Source of the DNA: Isoetes taiwanensis
Taxonomy: Eukaryota; Streptophyta; Lycopodiopsida; Isoetales; Isoetaceae
DNA: 64,000 nucleotides
Direction of reading: 5' to 3'
Assembly: GCA_021234155.1 (NCBI GenBank)
Contig: JAJEKV010000304.1
Location: 62,001-126,000 of the forward strand
Shown: one piece after another, positions 1 to 10,316 of the stretch
Position numbering within the stretch: the first letter of the stretch is position 1
How the letters are laid out: the number at the start of each line of letters is the position of its first letter
Made by a program: the position numbers and the translations under genes
The notes under the pieces: generated by a model
What the model saw: the letters and a program-made list of their open reading frames with translations, nothing else
The model's database searches: none
Told to the model about the DNA's origin: nothing

Positions 1-749
1 AATGCTCATCGTTTGTAGATTGCATTACAATTGGGAGCTAGGAGGCCAATGTTCTAATGAACTTGCAAAGCTGAATTTCAGTAGTTCGCACATAACTTTA
101 GTAACTTCTATTAAAGATTAAAGATGGATCTTGGCATAGCACATACATTGTTCAAGCCTCCACCACAATCAGGTAATTTTAAAAAATTGCTACTTCTAGC
201 CAGGAAGCATGATCCTGAATCAACAAGCTCTTATATTTTGCAATCCGCTCTATGCTAGTGAATCGACAAGCATTTCAGAAGACAAAATTGAAATTGAAAT
301 ATAATCAAAATTTAGCTCTCATTTTCTATTTGGGCTGTTGGCCTAGAGATTATCATGGAATACAAGGTCAAGGAAACTGAAGATGTCAAACGTCTAAATA
401 TATTAGGGAAACTCAATGCAAGTGCCAAAATACTACATGGTTGGCCCTAAATTTGTGTAAAATGCATATTTGTATAAAAAAATATCACTATTTTGGATGA
501 AACTATATGTGGAGCTTTCTATGAATGTCAACTCTAGGAAGCAAATGGTGTTCGATTGCATTTCAAGCCATAGAATCAGAGGGAAAATGGTTTTTATATA
601 CATTTCTGACAAAATGTCTAGAAGAGATAACTTCTATTCTTGATGGCATTTTATAGATTGAACCTTATAAGTTATAGGCCTAGCCTGTTGTCAACACGGG
701 TTGACAAGATGCATATGCCCGCACTTCATTTTAACAAGCCATTGAAGCA
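1..749. other. AT-rich stretch, no gene seen
   Basis: I see no open reading frame of note, no RNA gene and no clear repeat here. The last part may be the eroded upstream portion of the PPR-like pseudogene that follows, but I could not read a convincing PPR motif in it. Confidence 0.4.
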
Positions 750-1180
750 CAACAGGTTTTTGACAGACTTTTAGTCCGTGATGTTGCTTTGCTAGGCGCA
801 CTGATTGCAAGCATATGTTGAAAGTGAATTTGATAGTCACATTAGTGTGTTGTTTGAATGCATGTTAAAGCATAGGTGCAAGACATAAGGGTAGGGTAAT
901 ACATATGGAAATTGCATATAAGGGTTTGGAAGGCGGTCCTTTCATGGGTGGCACTCTAGTTGATATGTGTGCCAAATATGGCTCACTTCTAGACGATAAC
1001 ATGTATTAGACAAGCTATCGGTTAAGTAGTGTTGTGACCTAGAACACATTAATTTACGGATATCTTTGAGAATGGATCCAGCAAGGATTCATGGAAATGC
1101 TTTCAAAATATGCAATCGAGGAAGAATATGTCATTGAGAAGCATGCAACTTCAAAGATCTCTATTCCAAAGAAAGATGGC
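750..1180 (+). pseudogene. Pentatricopeptide-repeat (PPR) protein pseudogene fragment
   Basis: Conceptual translation gives two typical plant PPR segments. From 750 it reads QQVFDRLLVRDVALLGALIA, like the 'VFDRMP.RDVVSWNALI' joint of PLS-type PPR proteins. From about 914 it reads GGPFMGGTLVDMCAKYGSLL followed by NTLIYGY, like 'VGTALVDMYAKCGSL...WNTLIYGY'. PPR proteins bind organelle RNA. The copy is dead: the second segment has three in-frame stops (TAG at 1007, TAG at 1040 where a Trp is expected, TGA at 1067), and a frame change lies near 812 between the two segments. No start or C-terminal domain is visible, so the family subtype and any editing function cannot be assigned. Confidence 0.65.
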
Positions 1181-2439
1181 CAATGTTTACAAGCAGCCTC
1201 ATCTTAAACTTATGTTTGTAAACCACAAAGGCAAGAGTATAGACCATTGATGCTATCTTGTTATGTACAACTATTATATATACACTTATCATGCTATTTG
1301 GTGCAGGTTCTTTTGCTTATTTTTGTTGAACATTGTTGTAAACATGTTCAAAGAAACTCGATCTTTCAACTTGTTGTAAATTGTTTTAGTTTGCCCTGTT
1401 TGAGATAGCAATCCACATGTCTTTCCATGCATTCTTGTGATAGCTCTTGTCCTTACCCATACCACATCCTACAATTTGCTATGCAAAGTAATCAAAGCGT
1501 GCTTTTGACTAGTTCTTATCTAAAGCGGGCAAATGGTAAATGGTCTCATTTTTTGCTTAAGAGGCGTTTTTACGATATGGTTACTTGATAATTCAATGTT
1601 GTTTGATGATACACGCTAAAGATGGAAACAAAATATCAGTCATAATAAACTTAGACTAAACAATTGAAGCATGTGCAAACCAAACAAGTTGGTCGAATTA
1701 TTTGTTTAAGTTGGATGAAATGAACTATAAAAGATCTTCCATCACTGTCATTCCTAGATAAGTAAAAAACCAAAGAGTCTATAAAGGATCACATTATCTC
1801 GGGACAATAAAAGGTTTACCTTTATCTTTATTATAGATATTTAGGAGTATCCGATATTTAAGAGTATCCTTCAACGTGCATTTGAATTAACCTTTAAGAC
1901 AATATACTTTAAGTCCAAAATGTTTGGACCTTATTCACCTTAGACATGTTTCCACGAGCATTCAAATACATCCTGTAAAAGGACCCAATCAAGACAGTAG
2001 CCTGGGATCCCATTTTTCCTCGAGTAGCACTTTGCGCTGGGATGTCTCAGTTGTACATGATGACACCTTGTGTAAATGTTCCATTACCCCAATTTGTTGT
2101 ATATGACCTCAAGTGGAGATGGAACATCCCTGCTTTTGAAAGACAAGGAAGCATTTTGCTGCACTTTCGTGCCCATGCTTTCTGAGTATGAAGTGGATGA
2201 AAACAACAGCTCTCTATAACATCGGTTTTATTCCACTGGTGCCAGGTACTCAGCACAAGTATTTATTCTTCAACTGGACAGATGTGGAGGGCAAAATTGT
2301 ATGAATCTCCAAAATTGATAAACTTGATTGATACAAAAAATTACGGAATCACTAGTTGTGGAATATCATATTGCCAAGCTTTAAAAAAGCAAAAAATTCA
2401 ACATGTAAAACAAAAGCTTTAGCGAAATAACAATCTAGA
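1181..2439. other. Unassigned AT-rich stretch
   Basis: Only short open frames without recognisable motifs occur. No repeat or RNA gene could be supported. Confidence 0.4.
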
Positions 2440-2517
2440 CTCTCTCGAATGCAATGATCTGTTGTGCGTGGACAGATCCACGATCGTATGCTTTGTCACA
2501 ATGATCAAGGATCTGTC

Positions 2518-2568
2518 CTCCCTCAATTCTATAAATTGAACCCTCCCTCAGTTCTATGAATTGACCTG
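2518..2568 (+). repeat. Two-copy short tandem repeat
   Basis: A 25-26 bp unit containing CCCTCAATTCTATAAATTGA is repeated once with a few substitutions (CCCTCAGTTCTATGAATTGA). Each unit is itself partly palindromic (AATTCTATAAATT). Confidence 0.6.
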
Positions 2569-2659
2569 CACAGCTTCGTAAACAAAACTCATGGACTGAG
2601 AAAATGACACTGTGTGTTCAAACAAAGACCCGACAATGACGAAACAGAAACTATGAAAA

Positions 2660-2720
2660 TACACTTTCGCGCCCCCAGAGGGCAACCCTCCGTGCGTAGC
2701 ACCTTGTTTGTTATGGGTAA
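2660..2720 (+). repeat. Dispersed repeat fragment (GAGGGCAACCCTCCGTGC family)
   Basis: The segment with GAGGGCAACCCTCCGTGC and GCACCTTGTTT recurs near 42670-42705 with few changes. The second copy sits immediately beside a pentanucleotide-tailed LINE/SINE 3' end, so this is probably a piece of the same retroposon family. GAGGG and CCCTC can pair as a small hairpin. Confidence 0.55.
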
Positions 2721-2798
2721 CGTGAAATGTGTAGCTATCAGTGTAACAAATTTGTTGAGAATATGTGAACAAGTACCTTCAAACTTTGAATTACATTT

Positions 2799-2862
2799 GT
2801 AGCTTGCAATATGAACCTACTCATTGGTTGAGAGTGGGTAGGTGCTTCATATTGCAAGCTAC
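2799..2862. repeat. Perfect 17-bp inverted repeat (foldback hairpin)
   Basis: GTAGCTTGCAATATGAA at 2799-2815 is exactly complementary to 2846-2862. After a three-base bulge the stem continues with CCTAC (2816-2820) against GTAGG (2838-2842), giving a roughly 64-nt hairpin with a short loop. It could be a MITE remnant, a microRNA-like foldback or a chance structure. There is no evidence of transcription. Confidence 0.7.
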
Positions 2863-4544
2863 CAAGTAAAATATATTACTCCACAATTGAACTGGCAAAA
2901 AACCAAAAGATGGTGTACTTGCTCAAGGCTTATCAGCAAGATTAAAAAACCTTGCCTTTCAAATTTTGCACAAAAACCCTTGGTGATAAGCCTTTAGCGT
3001 GGGGCATGGACAATTGAAAGGCTATTTCAACGCTTCTTCAAAAAATCCATAAATCCAAAAATGCACGTCAATTCTAACACTGTGTATCACAAACACAAAG
3101 TATACATGAGATAAAACCTTTAAAGGAACTAAAACTTTGAAAGTATTGTTCGGATTAATCATTATTTTGATATATAAATTAAGGCGCATTAAGTGCCCTG
3201 TTATGTTGTGCTTAACTTTCACAATCGTAATGTTAATGTAGAAAATAATTGCATGCATTAAAGGAGTCTGGCAGGGATCATGCAGGTTTCCAAGGTGGGG
3301 AAACTCGTGATGCTGCGGACAACATAAACTTAAGGTGGGGAGAACGTGACGTTTTAGGACAATATATGATATAAATACGTATATTATACTGCCACGTCAT
3401 TGGTACATGTCGTATAATCGATATGTATATCGTCATCCTAAAAAGTTGTACAATCGGTACAACGATTGAAGGCCATTATATTGCAAATGTTCATTTAAAC
3501 ATGTGAATATAACCCTTATTGCCTCATGGCAATACCCCAATGAGCCATATTGCCCATTAGACCCCAGCTCTAAAAGCATGTTCGAAAGGCACGAACTCTA
3601 AAAGTTCTCTTTTCGAAGAAGCATGAATTGGGAAGAGCATCTGACATACTTCAGCTTACTAGTAGCCCTCAAGCTCTTAACTTGAGGCATCTTCTCAAGA
3701 TTCGAATGTGACAATAGCATGGATGCCTTCCACGGTATAGAAGCCAGCCAAAGATCCAGTAAGTGATGATATGACACCCAGTGCATGCTACCGATAGATA
3801 GTAGGCCGGATTTGTATCTGTTCTTGGCTCTAGACGACCTCTAGAGCCCAAGAACTCTAATCAATAGCCTGAAGACAAAGGAACCCTAAACATGTGTGAT
3901 TAGAGTAGATATATTAGATCTATACTTCTATCATTTCGATTCATTGTGATGATATTGGATTACTCTATGTGCATCTCTTGTGTATTGGGTAGGGGACTAG
4001 AGACTCAAAGCCATGTGTAGAAGATGTACCTAGAATATCCTCATTAGCTCTCAATTAAATGTGGCATGTACATAAGAGCCCACCTAGCTATGGGTGGTGG
4101 GGCTAGACTTGCTTATAAGGAAGGCTTGTCCGACTGCAATTGACCTCTTGGCATGTTGAGCCTACTGGGAAGCGTTGTGGGCTAGGCTTAATACTTTGTC
4201 ACTGAGTGCAGGTAAGGTATAGACTCGACACCTCCTAGGTGGTGCGCTGCCTCAATGGGGTTTTGTGTACGAGCATTGGTGAACTATGGCTCTCTAGCCC
4301 GACTGTAGTTGGCATGGACCTTTGACTCATCTATTGTGCCGTTGTCGACTACCTCAGTAACAATTCAACTCTTGCATTGCTCCATATGGGTACTGCTTTT
4401 CGAGATCTGATTTAGATACTCAAGTTGCGTCTTCCACGGGAAAGTGTGTCCACTTGACTAGATACTAGAGAAATTGTGATCTTCTTGTTTTTGTATATGC
4501 TCTATCAAGAAGAACTTTCGAAACAATCTCAAGTTGTTCTTAAG
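2863..4544. other. Unassigned stretch
   Basis: Short open frames only, none with a recognised motif. No convincing tRNA, repeat array or gene remnant was found. Confidence 0.35.
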
Positions 4545-4800
4545 TCATTTTCAATAACATTGGAGTTTCAAGTGAAAGATTTTGTGAACCTTCAAGTGAG
4601 CGGGGAGATCCAATTTGTAGGATTGGTTACCTACTCGTTGCACAATTTTGAATGGTTCGCCCATCTTGACAAGCTTCTTGCAATTTCAATGTGTAGCTTT
4701 ACTTGTTTGACTTTTATCCTAAATCAAACGCTATCTCCCACTTTGAATCCCTCAGACGGTCTGTGCTTATTTGCTATGCTCTTTTGTCCGGCTTCTTGGA
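4545..4800 (-). mobile_element. Ty3/gypsy retrotransposon remnant (region after integrase)
   Basis: On the minus strand the segment reads FKVGDSV, then after a frame change GEPFKIVQRVGNQSYKLDLP followed by HLKVHKIFHLKL. This is the conserved stretch just downstream of integrase in Ty3/gypsy polyproteins ('F.VGD.V...GPFKI..RVG..AY.L.LP....IH.VFHVS.L'). It is frameshifted and has internal stops, and no flanking LTRs were found. An old, non-functional fragment. Confidence 0.65.
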
Positions 4801-4863
4801 ATGGGTGTGAATGCATTATCTTAAAATTTTAATATTTAACCTAATATAACGGTGGATGTATAA

Positions 4864-5400
4864 TTATCCTAAGCTACAATTCACAATCACAACACTATAA
4901 CTTGCCTTGAAAAGCGTGGTAAAGTTCTGACCCAAAATTACAATATATGATGGATGATCTATGCTTTGCCATACTGCAGTCTTCTTGCGATCATACAACA
5001 CCAAATTACCGTTCCATTCCATTCCATCTCCTATCTTTCTATACATGAGCCAGCAGACCAAGAATTTTTATTGGAATTAGACCCATCCCGCAGTACAAGG
5101 GTTCCAGTTCTAGGACTAATGTGGAACCCCAACTTATAGTAGCACCAGAATCCCATAACATCACGGCTTCTAGATCCGCAGTTCTTACAAATACCCCAAA
5201 TGCCTTCTTGAGTGGGTGGAAAGCCAAGTAGAAAGACCTATTCTGCATGACTTTAGAACTGCTATCCCAAAATGGGTAAAGAAGATACCTATTCCATGCC
5301 AAATTATCTTCACTAAGAGTGTAATTAATTGTTAGAAGATGCCCTTGGTTAAATAGCATAGAAACACCCAGATCAAGTATTTCCACTTCATGTCTTCAAT
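4864..5400 (-). pseudogene. Bulb-type (D-mannose-binding) lectin domain pseudogene
   Basis: The minus strand encodes a bulb-lectin-like domain in pieces: SFYLAFHPLKKAFGVFV, then LWDSGATISWGSTLVLE, then in another frame TLVLRDGSNSNKNSWSAGS, then MEWNGNLVLYDRKKTAVWQS with IDHPSYIVILGQ. The repeated pattern 'G.LVL.D....VW' and 'WQSFDHP.DTLLPGQ' is that of B-lectin domains of plant G-type lectin receptor kinases and secreted lectins. At least two frame changes and a stop lie between about 5040 and 5110. No kinase or transmembrane segment is visible, so this is a broken domain only. Confidence 0.65.
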
Positions 5401-5676
5401 ACACAACATAAGCATTCTCATCTATATGAAAGCTCTTAAGCAATATAGTCGATGCCAAATACTAAAATTTGAATTGGCGCCAATGACAACGATAGCCTTT
5501 GAATCGAGATAGTTGCGGGTCAACCAATGCACAAGGATGACGAATAAAAGTTTGGAAGGGTAATTTTTTGCAAGGAACTGATTTTGGGGCGAAAGCCCTG
5601 GCGAGTGGCGGTAGCCGCAAGAAATGTTTGCATCTATCCTTAGTTAACATAATTGTAATTAAGGGGGTGGTCCCCT

Positions 5677-6002
5677 TAGAACCACTATAGATTTTTTTTT
5701 GAAGAACGTGTTTTACTTCATATTATACACTCAAAATATTACAAAGTACTTCCAGAAGTAAGAAATGTCCCTGAAGCATCAATCACTTTTAGATGATCAC
5801 TCCATATTGGAATTTTAATACGATCAGGCCAATTGGAGATCTGAAAGCAATTATACAACTTCTTACGAATTTCTTGAAGCACCACCTGAGAAGAAATATG
5901 CTTATCATAAAAGACCTTTCTTCGCCTTCGCTTCCATACACTCCATATTAGCCAAGACTTTGCCATGTGAAATGCAATCCACTATAGAACCACTATAGAT
6001 TT
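5677..6002 (-). mobile_element. 5'-truncated L1-type LINE insertion with 18-bp target-site duplication
   Basis: The 18-mer TAGAACCACTATAGATTT occurs at 5677-5694 and again at 5985-6002. Between them lies about 290 bp that begins on the + strand with a T run, i.e. a poly(A) tail on the minus strand. The minus strand also encodes a C-terminal LINE-like peptide (WLIWSVWKRRRRKVFYDK ... IPIWSDHLKVI). Tail, truncation and duplication are the hallmarks of target-primed reverse transcription. The near-perfect duplication implies a fairly recent insertion. Confidence 0.8.
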
Positions 6003-8960
6003 GTAAATCATATATGCTAACGTTGTGTGTCATCTGCAAACCATAATGTATATGAGGGCAGGGGCCTTGTAGCACACGAACATTTTTTATTTGTTATAAG
6101 TAAAATGAGTGAAAAATTAAAACTTCAAATATTCATAAAATGAAGCAATACGTCTTTTTTTTCTTAAATACGTCATATAAATCGTTTTTTTTTTAGTGTT
6201 TTTATTAACGGAAAATCAGACTATAGTAAAAAAACTGACTGGACACCGTTTTTTCTAGTTCCTCTTTCCCTAAGTCAATGACACAAAGCTGAAACTGTTT
6301 GGAATCCAGTAGTTTTAGAATCGGTAAGTGGGAAGGTCGACACTCTCATATGCTTTTCAAAGCAGACCAAATATTTTCAGGACCACTAAATTATGCCTGC
6401 AAATGCCCACCTTCTAAAAAACTATACTATCCAAATTAGTTGGCAGTATTATTTCTAAAAGCATAGTTCTTAACTCAACTTTAAACATGTATTGATTCAA
6501 AAATATTCATGTTTGTCCTCAGAGCTGCAAATACTGGATTAAGGCACATTAATGGCCTTACCATAATGCTTTAAAATTATGACTTTTGAATTTAATTGTG
6601 GAAATAGAATTGGCTTCCAATTCTCCATTTTTCCAATAATGCATTCATGAGTTGTTTAATGGTTTCCTTCTTTCAATAATGAACACACCTGTTGGTTAAG
6701 TATTTGATAATTTTTCGGCTGGAGAGATTCTGGACAGTAAAAGTTCGAGGTGGTGCACGAGAGGCAGAACCGCGAGTGCGCCACCGAGGCTGGCGGCTCC
6801 ACCAAGAATTTTTTTCGGCCGAGATCCAACGGCCGAAAAATATCAAATGTAATAAACTTTTGCTAAAATTATTTATGGTAAATTTTTTTTCGGCAGAGAT
6901 TTTTTTGGCAGAGACTTTTGTTGAATGGCAATGGCGGAGAAGATAGAAGGAAGAAATTGATAGGATGTTTACTGCATGTGAGCAATTCAATGAGACTGGA
7001 TATTTCCGTTGCAGTAAGTTTGATGAGCTGTTAGAGTGAGAGTACTGGTAAAATGCATTGGAATGCAGCAAAGAGAGTATTAACACTAGAGTGGTCCCGG
7101 AGACCATTCCTAGTCCATGGGCCAGAATTGATCCAGTTGATCCACTGCCACTTAAACCAGTATATCTGAGAATAGAAGTTTCAATTTCGCGATATATCGC
7201 AACCATATCAATCTTTACTTGATTCTTAATGAGCTTTGAGAATTTCAAGACCAATGAACCTCCCTATATGTTGTTGTAGTGATTGTCCAAATATTAGAGA
7301 ATTTGACAGTTTCTGCAACAGTCCAGAACTGCATTCTTGGGTTTTCCTAGCATAAGCAGGGCTAAATCTTGCTAGAATTGGAAGTATTTGTCTATTTATG
7401 ATAGAACACATTGATTTGTATGTTTTCAGTTTTGGTTACTATCATCTAACATCCGTGGAAGCCGGCAAACCTATTTTGTTCAAAAATGCTGTTTGCGGTT
7501 TAGGAATTATTTCTCTCTTATTATTACAAGTTTTGACTTTGTGGCCATGGGTTCTTAACTATATGAAGTACAATTTTATGTCTTTTTGGAGTGTTCATAA
7601 GTTACATCAACTTCAAAATCTAAAAGAGAATTTTCTATACAGAATTTAGGACAAAATTTTATGTTAAAATGCTCCAAAATTACCACCTGTAGGTATCATG
7701 AGGGTAACAAATATTGCATTCTTCTTATATCTACATAGAAAATTACTCTATCAACTTGCATATAGTGTAATTTGGGTTTAACAATCCAATTAATTAGATT
7801 TAAAGATGATGTACATCCATAGGATTAACACATTAGAGGTTAAACATTTGAGTTAATTCCAAAATTATAGGCTCAAAACTCATCACTTACTAGCTACTGA
7901 TGGTTATTGATGAATGAAAGTGAAGATCATGAAGTTTAAGTATAAGAATCAAAAATTAAATCATATTACCTTTGATGCGTCTTTCTTAGCTTTGTAGAGA
8001 ACATGCTATATTTCTCCAAATAAGCCTTCCAAATGGTTCAAAATATGACAAGGGACATATATATAGGTTCCTTATGTAGGTTGAGTGGCTTTTTTGCAAA
8101 GACATACGGAGAAACATGGTTATTTTTTACTAGTATAAAACTGGTATATCCATTGCTGCTACAAATCATTAGAGTTTTAGTAGGATAATGTTACAAATAG
8201 GTCACCTTTCATGTACTGCTTTGTATTTTTTCATGAATGCGGGCCTTCCTTTGCAATATAACTCTCTATTTTCATATTGAAATAACGTATTATTTGAAAG
8301 ATACGAATATAATTAAGCATGAACCATTTATGGTCCATAAGTAGACCAATTGTATAGAGCATATATCTCTCACTAGCCTTATCCATTTTGTCCCCATAAT
8401 GATACGATGGTTTCTTACCTTTAATAATATAATTTTTAAAAGGTGTGAGTGGAAGTCCATGTAGATTCAATTGGCGAATAAGTACTGCATAAATTCACAG
8501 TTGTTTGTGCTTAAACATTGCCCTCAAATTATGCAAGCTCGTCTAACCATTTAATTTTATCCTATAGAGAATTGTACGCATAAACTATATTCTAAAGTTG
8601 AGATCAAAATTGATTAAGATGTTGTCTCTATTCATTTTTAAACTTCCAGTTCTGTGGACCAATAATGGTGTGCAAGTGGAACTGCACATAGTAGTCTAAC
8701 TTGACTTTTTATAGTCATAAACTTCCATATTTTTCTTAAAAAAATTTTGCATTGATTTCATGACGTGGGACATTTTGAGAATGTGATTTTTCAAAGTCAC
8801 ATCTCGAGACATAAATCTAGAATAAACATAGAAGACATATTTGAATTTAATGCTATAAAGTTTAATCCAAATCTCAAGATTATGATCAACAAATATTTTC
8901 ATTACTAAAGTAAATTAGAAGCTATTCATATCCCAAAATTCAACTTGAGGTCAATTAATG
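6003..8960. other. AT-rich stretch without recognisable genes
   Basis: The longest open frame (6673-7254, minus) has no motif I recognise and looks accidental. Around 6780-6935 there are repeated TTTTTTCGGC(C/A)GAGAT-like strings, which may be the edge of an unknown repeat. Nothing else could be supported. Confidence 0.35.
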
Positions 8961-8961
8961 C

Positions 8962-9010
8962 AATGGTTCTCTTCTTATATAGAAGAGAACCATCATTCTA
9001 GGGATAGGGA
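8962..9010 (+). promoter_or_regulatory. TATA-containing hairpin module, copy 1
   Basis: GGTTCTCTTC and GAAGAGAACC form a perfect 10-bp stem around TTATATA, followed by ATCATTCTAGGGATAGG. Essentially the same 50 bp recurs at 16255-16306, after which the two contexts diverge. A TATA box inside a conserved module just before repeated sequence suggests a core promoter of a repeat family, for example an LTR U3/R region. That reading is inference. Confidence 0.5.
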
Positions 9011-9033
9011 CGCCAGTTTTGGCGCCAGCTCTG

Positions 9034-9120
9034 CTTTTCAGCTTTTGATTTTTGCTTTTCAGCTTTTGATTTGTTGAGGAAGCGATTCTGCTTTTGATTC
9101 ATTGAGGAAGCGATTCTCCA
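9034..9120 (+). repeat. Short nested tandem repeats
   Basis: TTTTCAGCTTTTGATTT is repeated twice, then TTGAGGAAGCGATTCT twice, immediately after the TATA hairpin module. Confidence 0.65.
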
Positions 9121-9392
9121 GTCTGACTCTAGCTTTTTGGCTTTTGGCGATGTCTCGACTTGCTGCTGGCCGTTTTCGTTTCAACCAAGTCCTCTAGACA
9201 ATCTAGGCGGCGAGAGCACTGGACATGCGGGTTATCACAGGAAAGGCCAGACATGTTATTCGTGTTTTTGTAGTGTATGTTTGCCCTTTGTTTCTGGCTT
9301 CTTTAGAATGTCTTTGTCAGTGGATGAATGGATGAATAGCATGAGCTTCAGCTAAAGGCTTTCTATTTTTGTTCACCCCTTATAATTCTGTC

Positions 9393-9960
9393 TGGATCAC
9401 AGGATTTTAATCGACTTTCAAATCTCATTTGGACTTGTAATCCATACTTACAAACTCCATTCTGTTGTATATTGATTTGAATCAGGGTTCTGAACACGCT
9501 ATGCTTGGTTAAATTGCAGATTCATTCTTTAAATTATACCCATATCTCGAGGCGGTCTTATTTGCTTGGTTTACGCGCCGCAATGCGGTTTGAGTTTCGA
9601 TGAAGGTAGGCGATCAACCTACGGTATTTGTCGCCAATTCGATACGATCTTCGTTGTGCCATCCTCGGATCACGTGGATTTTAATCGACTTTCAAATCTC
9701 ATTTGGACTTGTAATCCATACTTACAAACTCCATTCTGTTGTATATTGATTTGAATCAGGGTTCTGAACACGCTATGCTTGGTTAAATTGCAGATTCATT
9801 CTTTAAATTATACCCATATCGAGGCGGGCAGTACCGCACCGCTTGGTTTTCTCTGGCGCAATGTGCGGTTTGAGTTTCAGTGAAGGTAGGCAGATCAACC
9901 TACGGTATTTGTCTGCCAATTCCGGCCCTGTCTTCTGTTGTGCCATCCTCTCGATTACGG
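9393..9960 (+). repeat. Tandem repeat, about 275-bp unit, two copies
   Basis: The segment starting GGATTTTAATCGACTTTCAA near 9402 is repeated almost exactly near 9677. The later part of the unit (GGCGATCAACCTACGGTATT in copy 1) recurs with small insertions in copy 2 near 9888-9910. The first half is nearly identical between copies while the second half has many one-to-three-base differences, so the halves may have separate histories. No coding capacity. Confidence 0.75.
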
Positions 9961-10034
9961 CATGCATCAGGACAGTTAGGTGGTTGCTAATAAAGTTGAT
10001 TCAGTTATGAAATCATAAACCTTTTCAATGTTGT

Positions 10035-10316
10035 TGTGTTAGCTTGTTGGTATATGCTTACGCTTGTTGTCATGGAGACCGGGGTTCAAATCTCGATTTG
10101 CACATGTATGTTTCCAGATTTTTGTATTTCATTTGTGAGGCGGAGTATATTGTATTTGAAAATATGGTTCGAGATGCACCAAGGTTCAAACCCGACGGCT
10201 GGTATGTTTCAAATGTAATATACTTGAAAACATGGTTCGAGATTTATTCTTGTGTGGTTGAATTTTTGTATTTTGATATTGAAGAAGGTTTTCATTTCTC
10301 TTCGAATTTGCCTTAG
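10035..10316 (+). mobile_element. Candidate tRNA-derived SINE
   Basis: A pol III A-box-like TAGCTTGTTGG lies at 10040-10050 and a B-box-like GGTTCAAATCTC at 10083-10094, with the spacing expected of a tRNA-derived promoter. The sequence between resembles a decayed tRNA anticodon arm. Downstream the phrase ATGGTTCGAGAT occurs twice (near 10164 and 10231), an internal duplication. The 3' end is not resolved. Confidence 0.45.

Noticed and set aside
6673-7254. 193-codon minus-strand open frame
   Set aside because: Composition is Ser/Leu-rich without motifs, the + strand is also open in part, and repeats run through it; likely a chance frame.
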